Part shown: positions 1 to 6,439 of the stretch, one piece after another | Layout of the letters: each line of letters opens with the position of its first letter | Numbering within the stretch: the stretch's first letter is position 1 | Assembly (NCBI GenBank): GCA_025457805.1 | Contig: JALOTR010000129.1 | Span: 1 to 7,224, forward strand | From: Akkermansiaceae bacterium | GTDB taxonomy: Bacteria > Verrucomicrobiota > Verrucomicrobiia > Verrucomicrobiales > Akkermansiaceae | Direction: 5' to 3' | Length of the DNA: 7,224 bases | The notes under the pieces: generated by a model | Database searches by the model: none | What the model saw: the letters and a program-made list of their open reading frames with translations, nothing else | What the model was told of the DNA's origin: nothing | Position numbers and translations under genes: made by a program

Positions 1-473
1 CGGAGAAAAGCAAAGGTCTCTATGACTACCTGCAGAATTTCCAAGGCTTCCTCGCTCCGCCGATCTTCGCGGTGTTTGTGCTCGGCATGTTCTCCAAGCG
101 CGTCAACGCCCGTGGGGCTTTCGCCGGTTTGCTCGTCGGATTTATCGCTGGCATGACCAAGCTTACCTTGCAAACTCTTACCCAATCCAACGTACTCACC
201 GGTGACGGCCTTCTGACTGCTATCGGCAAATACAACGGCTACTATGCCTGTGGCTGGCTGACGCTCATCAGCATCCTGACCATCGTGTTTGTCTCGCTGA
301 CCGCTCCGGCACCGACGGAAGAAAAACTCTTCAACATCACCTTCCGCACCCTCAGCCCGGCCAAGCGCGCGGAATGGAAGGAATCCATCACGATCGGCGA
401 TTACATCGGGACCTTTGCTGTCCTTTGCATCATCGTCACCGGCTACCTCTATTTCAGTTTCTGGCTGAACTGA
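1..473 (+). CDS. Sodium/solute symporter (SSS family), C-terminal part
   Basis: This is the 3' end of a gene that begins left of the window. The reading frame starts at base 3 and gives 156 residues before TGA at 471-473. The fragment shows the typical late part of an SSS permease: a helix containing APPIFAVFVLGMF, then the short basic loop SKRVNARGA, then a second helix (AGLLVGFIAGM). A third hydrophobic segment lies near fragment residues 80-100 (WLTLISILTIVFVSL), followed by a cytosol-like acidic and basic stretch and a last helix at the very C-terminus (TFAVLCIIVTGYLYFSFWL). The family couples inward sodium flow to uptake of sugars, sialic acid, amino acids or similar solutes across the inner membrane. 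The loop and helix pattern resembles sugar-type members such as SglT, but the substrate-determining helices are outside the window, so the substrate is unknown. An intrinsic terminator follows 38 bases after the stop. Confidence 0.88.
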   Translation, partial: EKSKGLYDYLQNFQGFLAPPIFAVFVLGMFSKRVNARGAFAGLLVGFIAGMTKLTLQTLTQSNVLTGDGLLTAIGKYNGYYACGWLTLISILTIVFVSLTAPAPTEEKLFNITFRTLSPAKRAEWKESITIGDYIGTFAVLCIIVTGYLYFSFWLN

Positions 474-511
474 GCCAAGTCGCTCCACCCACGTGGCGGG
501 ACCACTTTTTC

Positions 512-552
512 ACGATCCGCAGGAAGCACGTTCCTGCGGATCGTTTTGTTTT
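512..552 (+). terminator. Strong rho-independent terminator after the symporter gene
   Basis: A perfect 14-bp inverted repeat (512-525 with 531-544) encloses a 5-base loop, GCACG. It runs straight into a T-rich tract, TTTTGTTTT, at 544-552. It sits 38 bases after the symporter stop codon and closes that transcription unit, so the next gene needs its own promoter between about 553 and 701. Confidence 0.93.
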
Positions 553-701
553 CCGGCCCATGCATCCCCCGCACGGGTCCCCCAATTATGGGGAGAGAGG
601 GACCATTGAGTTGCTTCGAAGGTTTAAAAGGCGCGAGGATCGCAAGTGATCACCGTTGCGCGCTGCTTCGACCGGCCCGGTGGAACCCAAACTCCGATTC
701 C

Positions 702-3700
702 ATGAAACCCAAAATTCATCTACTGATTCAGGCCTGTGCCCTCCTTGCAGGTGCGTGTGCCCATGCGGATACAATCGCTTATTGGCGATTCGAAGGCGAC
801 GGCGTCACCACTCCCACCACGGGAGTTCAATTGGAAGACACCAATGGCCGCACAACCACCACGACCGGTGTTGGAATCCGTGCGATTGATAGCTCTGGGA
901 ATGGCAATACCATTTGGGCCTGGGATCATTCCTGGGCGGGGCATACCTATGATGCTGCGGTGCCGTTTTCCTCCATCCCGCAGACCGGAGCGCCCAATGG
1001 ATTCTTCGCCAAAAGTGCAGGAAGTTTCCCTGCATTGTTCACTTGGTCCAACCAATCATCTCCCTCCGGCATCAATCTGGATACCTGGACATCGACGACA
1101 TGGACGATCGAGGCATCCTGTTACACCACAGCGCTCGGAGCCTTTCGGACCGTGGTGGGCCGCGAGGGCAATGGAGTGGAAACCGCAAATGCCAACACCG
1201 CTCCTCTGTATTTCCAGATGCAGAACAACAACCGCTTCCGCATCTTGTATGTGGACGCCTCTGGTGTGGCGCGGGTGGCGGAGGATACGACCGCGATGGT
1301 GGCGAACCAATGGTATCACTTCGCCGCCACCTGTGATGGCGTCACGCTCAAGCTTTTTCGCAGAACTACTGGCGATGCCGCCTACAATCTCGTGGGCTCG
1401 ACGAACGTGAGCACCAGCAGCAACCCCGCACTCATCAACCCTGGCAATGACGCATCGGGTCAGCCTTGGGGGTGGACCGTTGCCCGCGGCCGTTACGGCA
1501 CGAACGACGATCCGTCCCAAAACCACGGCGACCGATGGCTCGGTGGTGTGGATGAAGTCCGTATCAGCAATGTGGCCTTGGATCCCACCCAGTTCCTTGC
1601 TGCGGCCAATGCTCTCGATACGGACAACGACGGTTTGCCCAATGCCTGGGAAACCGCCTACGGCCTTGATCCCAATTCCAACTCCGGCATCAACGGAGCA
1701 GCAGGGGATTTCGATGGCGATGGCATTTCCAACCTTGCGGAATTCGAAGGGGGTTCACTTCCCAACAATGCAGCTTCGACTCCAAGCGACATCGATGGCG
1801 ATGGTCTGGCGGACCTGTGGGAGAACTCGTTCTTTGGAAACCTGGCGCAGACCGGCAGCGGTGATCCCGATGGCGATCTTGCCAGCAACGAACAGGAGGA
1901 AACGGCGGACAGCAGCCCCGTGAGCGCGCAGCAGTATCCGGACAGCGATGGCGATCTGATGAATGATGCCTGGGAGACGGCCTTCTTGGGAAATCTATCG
2001 AAAGACGGCACCCTCGACACGGACCTCGATACCTATACCGACTTTGAAGAACACGAGGCACACACCAACCCCAACGACATTGGTGAGTCGCCCATCTGGT
2101 CCGCTTTGAAACACCGCTGGACCTTTGACGGGACACTTGCGGACAGTGTGGGAGGAAGCAACGCCACCGTGATCGATGTGGGTGCCAATGAAGTGACTTT
2201 CAACAGCATCACCACACCCACCGCCATCACCATGACCGGTGGGGCGAAGGCCGCATCGGACTATGTGCAGCTCGGCACCAACCTGCTTCCCAATTCGACC
2301 ACTCCGGTGACCATCGAGTTGTGGGCGACACAAAACGCCGTGCGCAACTGGAGCCGGATCTTTGATTTCAACAGCAGCACCACGGAAAACTTCTTCATGA
2401 GTTGGTCCACCGGCACCAACAACCTCAGCGAACGCGTGGAGTGGGTGGACAATGGAGTGCTTTCCGGCGCATGGGACACCAACCAGCCTTACACAGTGGG
2501 CACGAAGTTCCACATCGTGATGACCGTCCAGCCTCTTGCAGGTGCCGGTGGCAACACGAGGGTGACATGGTATTCGGCACCTGCCGGACAATCGGACCTC
2601 GGTGTGGCTCAAGGAACCTTCGACACCGTCATCAACCTCCCGAACTTCGTGGACCTCGTCAACGACCTCGGCCGCTCGCCTTGGCCGGATGACACCGCGT
2701 CTGCCACTTATCACGAAGTGCGGATTTGGAAAGGCGCACTGACGTCCTACATGCGTGAAATTCTTCATGATCAAGGCGAAGGCAATCCCGACATCGCCGA
2801 TACCGATGGCGACTTCCTGCCGGATGCTTGGGAGGAAGTTTACTTCCCCGGCAACCTAGCAGCCCTGTCCGCCACTGGAGACAATGACCTCGATACCATT
2901 TCCAATCGCGATGAGTTCGTCGCCGGTTCCGATCCGGACAACAACCTGTCCGTGCCTGACGACGTCGATGGCGATGGACTCCTTGATGTGTGGGAGATTG
3001 GTTATTTCACCAACATCACCGCGCAGGATGGTTCGGGAAATCCAGACAACGACCAGTTCACCAACGAGCAGGAGGAAACCAATGGCACCGATCCGAACAA
3101 TGCTGACAATGACTTCGACGGTCTGAGTGATGTCTGGGAATTGACCTATTTCCCCAGCACTTTGGATCAGGCCGGATTCAATGATCCGGATAGTGATACC
3201 TTCACCAACGAGCAGGAGGAAACCGCAGGCTCCAATCCTGTTGTGGCAGCTTCCATCCCGGGCGATGTGGATGGTGATGCTTTGCTCGATGCATGGGAAA
3301 CCACCTACTTCGGAAACATCACCGCGCAGAATGGTTCGGGTGATCCGGATAGTGATACGTTCACCAACGAACAAGAGGAAACCGGCCGCTCCAACCCAAC
3401 GCTGGCGGCATCGGTTCCAGGTGATATCAATGGCGACGGTCTGGCCGATGGACATATCCTCGTCGGTTCCGATCCGCTCGGCAGTGCATCGTTCAATTCC
3501 GGTCTCAACTGGGATGACGGACAGGCGCCTGCTCCAGGAAACAACTATCTGGTTTCCATCAACAACTTCCGCACACCGGAAGGGGTGGATCCGCATACCT
3601 TCGCCGGTGACAAGCTGATCATCACCACGGGTGGCAATCTGGTCATCAAGGGCAGTGGTGCGATCACCATCCCGGACTTCGGCCTTGATGGCGGACTCAT

Positions 3701-4589
3701 CAACAATGCCACCTCGCCAGTCGCGATCGTCGCGCTTGAGGGAGTGATGAATGTGACCCGTAGCTCCGAGATCTGGGCGAACAACAACAGCCTTATCATC
3801 AACGCGGTCATTACCGGAAACCAGAACCTCAACATCACCCGTAGCGGTGCTGTGAACACAGTCACCTTCAATGCGGTGAACTCATGGACCGGCAACATGA
3901 ACATCACGGGTGGTTTCATCCTTGGCGGAACGGGCAGCCTCAAGTTCGTCCCAGGTGCCACCACGGTGTCCAACAGCATCGGAGGAACGGGAAGTGCCGT
4001 ATTCGATGGTGCGTTTGCGATCGACCTCGGCGCTGCATCCAACACCATCGGTGACAACTGGACGCTGGTGAACGCAGGCTCGCTTGCGGAGAGTTATGGC
4101 ACTGGTTTCACCGTGACCGGATTCACTGCGGATGCTGCGGCAGCAGGTGCGCGCAAGTGGACCTCCGCTTCCGGCACCTATCAATTCGATGAAGCCACTG
4201 GCGTGCTCTCCCGCATCGCTCCTGCAGGCAATGATTCGGACAGCGATGGTCTGGATGACACATGGGAAACCACTTTCTTCGGTGGCCTTTCCGCCGCAAA
4301 CGGTGGCCCCTCCGAAGACTTCGATGCAGACGGCACAAACAACCTCACCGAATTCCGTCTCGGACTCACTCCGAACAGCGGCACCTCGCGGTTTGTCATC
4401 ACCCAAGGCGCATCCGGCCTGCTGACCTGGCCAAGCGTGGAAGGCGTCACCTTCGTGGTCGAGCGCAGCACCACGCTGGGAAGCTGGGCGACCATCGCGA
4501 CCGTGCCGGGCACGGCGGTCACCGCCAGCTTCACGGATCCGTCTCCGCCCTCGGGCACCGCGTTCTACCGCGTGGGGCTCCAGCCCTGA
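702..4589 (+). CDS. Giant secreted LamG / EF-hand-repeat / beta-passenger protein
   Basis: This is a 1295-residue extracellular or surface protein; its function is unknown but looks adhesive or glycan-binding. I chose the ATG at 702 because it opens a clean Sec signal peptide: basic MKPK, a hydrophobic core, and AHA at 20-22 with likely cleavage before D23. The frame extends up to an ATG at 546, but that codon lies inside the preceding terminator. Order of parts, approximate residues: LamG/concanavalin-like domain 24-305 (starts IAYWRFEGDG, ends GGVDEVRISNVAL); three EF-hand-pair units 306-463; second LamG-like domain 464-699 (starts HRWTFDG, ends HEVRIWKGAL); four and a half units 700-927; a beta-rich, Asn/Gly/Thr-rich stretch resembling autotransporter-associated strand repeats 928-1172; one more unit 1178-1228; a C-terminal module 1229-1295 ending in FYRVGLQP. 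There is no PEP-CTERM anchor. The mature protein has only two cysteines, C140 and C211, both in the first LamG domain. No Shine-Dalgarno sequence is visible. Confidence 0.87.
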   Translation: MKPKIHLLIQACALLAGACAHADTIAYWRFEGDGVTTPTTGVQLEDTNGRTTTTTGVGIRAIDSSGNGNTIWAWDHSWAGHTYDAAVPFSSIPQTGAPNGFFAKSAGSFPALFTWSNQSSPSGINLDTWTSTTWTIEASCYTTALGAFRTVVGREGNGVETANANTAPLYFQMQNNNRFRILYVDASGVARVAEDTTAMVANQWYHFAATCDGVTLKLFRRTTGDAAYNLVGSTNVSTSSNPALINPGNDASGQPWGWTVARGRYGTNDDPSQNHGDRWLGGVDEVRISNVALDPTQFLAAANALDTDNDGLPNAWETAYGLDPNSNSGINGAAGDFDGDGISNLAEFEGGSLPNNAASTPSDIDGDGLADLWENSFFGNLAQTGSGDPDGDLASNEQEETADSSPVSAQQYPDSDGDLMNDAWETAFLGNLSKDGTLDTDLDTYTDFEEHEAHTNPNDIGESPIWSALKHRWTFDGTLADSVGGSNATVIDVGANEVTFNSITTPTAITMTGGAKAASDYVQLGTNLLPNSTTPVTIELWATQNAVRNWSRIFDFNSSTTENFFMSWSTGTNNLSERVEWVDNGVLSGAWDTNQPYTVGTKFHIVMTVQPLAGAGGNTRVTWYSAPAGQSDLGVAQGTFDTVINLPNFVDLVNDLGRSPWPDDTASATYHEVRIWKGALTSYMREILHDQGEGNPDIADTDGDFLPDAWEEVYFPGNLAALSATGDNDLDTISNRDEFVAGSDPDNNLSVPDDVDGDGLLDVWEIGYFTNITAQDGSGNPDNDQFTNEQEETNGTDPNNADNDFDGLSDVWELTYFPSTLDQAGFNDPDSDTFTNEQEETAGSNPVVAASIPGDVDGDALLDAWETTYFGNITAQNGSGDPDSDTFTNEQEETGRSNPTLAASVPGDINGDGLADGHILVGSDPLGSASFNSGLNWDDGQAPAPGNNYLVSINNFRTPEGVDPHTFAGDKLIITTGGNLVIKGSGAITIPDFGLDGGLINNATSPVAIVALEGVMNVTRSSEIWANNNSLIINAVITGNQNLNITRSGAVNTVTFNAVNSWTGNMNITGGFILGGTGSLKFVPGATTVSNSIGGTGSAVFDGAFAIDLGAASNTIGDNWTLVNAGSLAESYGTGFTVTGFTADAAAAGARKWTSASGTYQFDEATGVLSRIAPAGNDSDSDGLDDTWETTFFGGLSAANGGPSEDFDADGTNNLTEFRLGLTPNSGTSRFVITQGASGLLTWPSVEGVTFVVERSTTLGSWATIATVPGTAVTASFTDPSPPSGTAFYRVGLQP
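1617..2088 (+). repeat. EF-hand-pair repeat block 1 (units 1-3) inside the secreted protein
   Basis: Three coding repeat units start at 1617, 1788 and 1941. Each has a first calcium-type loop of the form DxDxDGxxDxWE, a short aromatic linker (for example FFGNLAQTGSG) and a second loop of the form DxDxDxxxNxxE. In unit 2 these are DIDGDGLADLWE and DPDGDLASNEQE. Acidic or Asn residues sit at loop positions 1, 3, 5, 9 and 12, which is the geometry of EF-hand, dockerin and thrombospondin type 3 calcium sites. The likely role is a stiff, calcium-dependent spacer between the two LamG domains; calcium binding itself is inferred. Confidence 0.82.
2799..3480 (+). repeat. EF-hand-pair repeat block 2 (units 4-7 plus an orphan half unit)
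   Basis: Units start at 2799, 2961, 3105 and 3264, with spacings of 162, 144 and 159 bases. A half unit starts at 3423. Units 5 to 7 are the most alike and share the second-loop core TFTNEQEE or QFTNEQEE. The half unit reads DINGDGLADGHI: it keeps the first-loop acidic positions but has Ile instead of Glu at position 12, lacks the Trp, and runs directly into the beta-rich region. Near-identical DNA in units 5, 6 and 7 points to fairly recent internal duplication or gene conversion. Confidence 0.82.
4233..4383 (+). repeat. Last EF-hand-pair unit before the C-terminal module
   Basis: This single unit has loops DSDSDGLDDTWE and DFDADGTNNLTE joined by a TTFFGGLSAANGGPSE linker. It lies after the beta-rich stretch, about 810 bases downstream of the orphan half unit at 3423. 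From my knowledge of verrucomicrobial secreted proteins, a lone unit of this kind commonly comes just before the short C-terminal module; I could not check this here. Confidence 0.75.
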
Positions 4590-4610
4590 GCGGTTTGAAT
4601 GATTGAATCA

Positions 4611-4642
4611 AAGCCGGAGGCTGACATGGCGGCCTCCGGCTT
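4611..4642 (+). terminator. Probable intrinsic terminator after the large secreted protein gene
   Basis: A perfect 11-bp GC-rich inverted repeat, AAGCCGGAGGC (4611-4621) with GCCTCCGGCTT (4632-4642), has a 10-base loop. It begins 21 bases after the stop codon. The downstream tract is short and interrupted (CTTCTTCG including the stem end), so termination may be partial. It separates the secreted-protein gene from the oxidoreductase gene. Confidence 0.68.
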
Positions 4643-4737
4643 CTTCGTGTCCATCCCGCAAATGCGCCATCACAAACGCGAGAGATGACTTTGCGCCGCG
4701 GCGTATGGTTGAAACTTCAGCCATTCTCTAAAATCCC

Positions 4738-6114
4738 ATGTCCTCCATCGCACGACGTCATTTCCTCAAGCAAACCGGTCTCGGTGCCGGCGGCCTCATC
4801 CTCGGAGCCCCCGCCATCGTCCGTGGCCAGAACCTCAACAGCCGCATCAACGTGGCCGCCATCGGAGTCGGCGGCAAAGGCGACAGCGATGTGAAGGAAA
4901 CCGCCGCCGCTGGAGCCACCATCGTGGGCCTTTGTGATGTGGACTCGCGCATGCTCGACAAGAAGGCCGCCCAGCATCCCGAGGCGCGCAAGTTCGTGGA
5001 CTTCCGCCAGATGCTCAAGGAAATGGGCGATTCGATCGACGCGGTGACCATTTCCACTCCGGACCACCTGCACGGCATCGCCGCGAAAATGGCGATGGAC
5101 ATGGGCAAGCATGTGTTCTGTCAAAAACCGCTCACGCAAACCGTCTTCGAGGCCCGCGAGTTGAGCCGCCTCGCACGCGAGAAAAAACTCGCCACCCAGA
5201 TGGGCAACCAGGGCAGCGCCGGAGACGGCCTGCGCCGCGCGGTGGAAGTGATCCAATCCGGTATCATCGGCAATCCGCGGGAACTCCACGTCTGGTCCAA
5301 CCGCCCGATCTGGCCCCAAGGCATCGAGCGGCCAAAGGGCGAGGATCCGATTCCTGCGGAACTCAATTGGAATCTCTGGCTCGGCCCCGCCCAGCTCCGG
5401 CCCTACCTGAAAGAGATCTATCATCCCTTCAAATGGCGTGGCTGGAATGACTTTGGCACCGGTGCCCTCGGAGATATGGCATGCCACACGGTCAACATGC
5501 CTTTCCGCGCGCTCAAACTCGGCTATCCCACACTCGTCGAATGCGAAATGGCATCGCGGATTTTCGCCGAAACCTATCCGCTCACTTCGCGCATCCGCTT
5601 CGAGTTCCCCGAACGCGAAGGCCTGCCGCCACTCAAGTTCTGGTGGTATGATGGCGAACCCTCGAAGGACAATACTCCGCTGCGCCCTTATCCGGACATC
5701 GTCAATGATGTGGTGAATCTCCGCGGCAAGTTGCCGATTTCCGGCTGTCTGATTATCGGTGAAAAAGGCCAGCTTTTTGCTCCGGATGATTACGGCGCTA
5801 CCTTCTTCCTGAAACTGGAAGGCGATGAGAAATTCATCCATGGCGACAAACACGAAGCCGTCAAAGGTGTCGAACAAAGCATCCCGCGTTCGCCCGGCCA
5901 CTACAAGGAGTGGATCGAGATGATCAAGGGCGGCGCACCTGCATATTCGAATTTCGAAATCGCCGGTTATCTCACCGAAATCATTCTGTTAGGCTGCGTG
6001 GCCCTGCGCGTGGGAGAAGGGGTGAAGATGGAATGGGACGGCCCGAACATGCGTTCCCCCAATTGCCCGCAAGCCGATCAGTTCGTGAAACGCACCGAGC
6101 GCAACGGTTGGTGA
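4738..6114 (+). CDS. Tat-exported Gfo/Idh/MocA family oxidoreductase
   Basis: The product is a 458-residue NAD(P)-dependent dehydrogenase-like protein of the Gfo/Idh/MocA superfamily, which usually oxidises or reduces sugars, inositols or sugar derivatives. The N-terminus carries a twin-arginine signal, ARRHFLKQ (R6, R7), followed by a weak hydrophobic stretch (GLGAGGLILGAPAI). Export folded, possibly with cofactor, is therefore expected. A Rossmann fold follows from about residue 36, with nucleotide-binding glycines at 43-48 (GVGGKG) and the acidic end of strand 2 near D67. The family EKP motif appears here as Q129-K130-P131, with K130 the expected catalytic lysine. Further on, GDMACH supplies D246 and H250, the usual second catalytic pair. 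Stretches such as QMGNQG, NRPIWPQG and WRGWNDFGTGALGD fit the large Verrucomicrobia/Planctomycetes branch with the bacterial-type C-terminal domain. It is not a convincing GH109 glycosidase. The substrate is unknown. The ATG is preceded by AAAATCCC, with no ribosome-binding site. Confidence 0.92.
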   Translation: MSSIARRHFLKQTGLGAGGLILGAPAIVRGQNLNSRINVAAIGVGGKGDSDVKETAAAGATIVGLCDVDSRMLDKKAAQHPEARKFVDFRQMLKEMGDSIDAVTISTPDHLHGIAAKMAMDMGKHVFCQKPLTQTVFEARELSRLAREKKLATQMGNQGSAGDGLRRAVEVIQSGIIGNPRELHVWSNRPIWPQGIERPKGEDPIPAELNWNLWLGPAQLRPYLKEIYHPFKWRGWNDFGTGALGDMACHTVNMPFRALKLGYPTLVECEMASRIFAETYPLTSRIRFEFPEREGLPPLKFWWYDGEPSKDNTPLRPYPDIVNDVVNLRGKLPISGCLIIGEKGQLFAPDDYGATFFLKLEGDEKFIHGDKHEAVKGVEQSIPRSPGHYKEWIEMIKGGAPAYSNFEIAGYLTEIILLGCVALRVGEGVKMEWDGPNMRSPNCPQADQFVKRTERNGW

Positions 6115-6172
6115 TGTCATTGCAATGGGGCGCGGAACGGGTTCCAATGCCTCGAAGAGTTGCGATTTCTTT

Positions 6173-6364
6173 AGCGCCAAAGGTGCTCCGCATATCAGCC
6201 CAGGGCATCGCCCTGGGTCCTCGTGATCAATGAATTCGGAGCCCTGAAGGGGCGATGCAAACGGCGGCCATTCGTGTTGGTTCGCCCCTTCAGGGCTCGG
6301 GAATTATAACACGCCATCACCTAGGGCGATGCCCTAGGCTGGTATGCGGAGCACCGTTGGTGCT
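6173..6364. repeat. REP/BIME-like inverted palindromic element
   Basis: Two 45-base arms, 6173-6217 and 6320-6364, are inverted copies that match at 40 of 45 positions. Each arm holds two small hairpins: one of 6 bp (AGCGCC-AAA-GGTGCT on the left, AGCACC-GTT-GGTGCT on the right) and one of 8 bp (CCCAGGGC-ATC-GCCCTGGG on the left, CCTAGGGC-GAT-GCCCTAGG on the right). Between the arms is a third, longer stem at 6239-6298. This layout, and the location between convergent 3' ends, is like bacterial interspersed mosaic elements moved by REP-associated Y1 transposases (RAYT). No transposase is encoded in the window, so mobilisation would have to be in trans. Assignment to a repeat family rests on structure only; copy number in the genome cannot be seen here. 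Confidence 0.72.
6239..6298. repeat. Central 17-bp perfect inverted repeat of the element
   Basis: GAGCCCTGAAGGGGCGA at 6239-6255 is an exact reverse complement of 6282-6298, with a 26-base loop. With a small bulge, pairing can continue outward through AATTC at 6233-6237 and GGGAATT at 6299-6305. It is the longest uninterrupted stem in the intergenic region. As RNA it could block read-through or protect the 3' end of either convergent transcript, but there is no following U tract. Confidence 0.85.
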
Positions 6365-6392
6365 GAATGGAACGGGACCTAGTGGTGTAATC

Positions 6393-6439
6393 GAATTCAT
6401 TCCGCAGTCCATCAACCACACTTGCGGCGGAATGAATTC
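6393..6439. repeat. 13-bp stem-loop just downstream of the ABC-F gene
   Basis: GAATTCATTCCGC at 6393-6405 pairs perfectly with 6427-6439 around a 21-base loop. Its near edge is 15 bases beyond the ABC-F stop codon on the minus strand. It could act as a T-poor terminator or 3'-end stabiliser for that gene, or be another part of the repeat element. AATGAATTC from its right arm also occurs at 6229-6237 inside the larger element. Confidence 0.6.

Noticed and set aside
546..701. Upstream extension of the giant protein to an ATG at 546
   Set aside because: That ATG lies inside the T tract of the preceding terminator, the extra 52 residues show no domain, and the signal peptide begins precisely at the ATG at 702.
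754..760. Lipobox-like LAGAC at residues 15-19 of the giant protein, suggesting a lipoprotein
   Set aside because: The -3 position relative to C19 is Ala instead of Leu/Val/Ile, and a better signal peptidase I site, AHA, follows at 20-22.
1995..2774. Minus-strand frame of 259 codons within the giant protein gene
   Set aside because: It lies wholly opposite the second LamG domain and its His/Val/Arg-rich translation shows no family features.
2799..3480. CRISPR or tandem-satellite reading of the 144-162-base periodic DNA
   Set aside because: The period is a multiple of three, the frame stays open and differences are concentrated at silent positions; this is a coding repeat, not a CRISPR array.
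4709..4734. Possible promoter TTGAAA ... TAAAAT before the oxidoreductase gene
   Set aside because: The spacing is only 14 bases and the -10-like box would end three bases before the start codon, so a normal sigma-70 promoter is unlikely.
4717..5901. Long minus-strand open frame of 394 codons opposite the oxidoreductase gene
   Set aside because: It is antisense to a gene with clear Tat, Rossmann and catalytic motifs, and its translation shows no recognisable domain; long antisense frames are expected in GC-rich coding DNA.
4738..6114. GH109-type glycosidase annotation for the exported oxidoreductase
   Set aside because: The protein keeps the Lys of the dehydrogenase EKP-type motif (Q-K-P) and the D246/H250 pair, and matches the general oxidoreductase branch better than the GH109 enzymes I know of.
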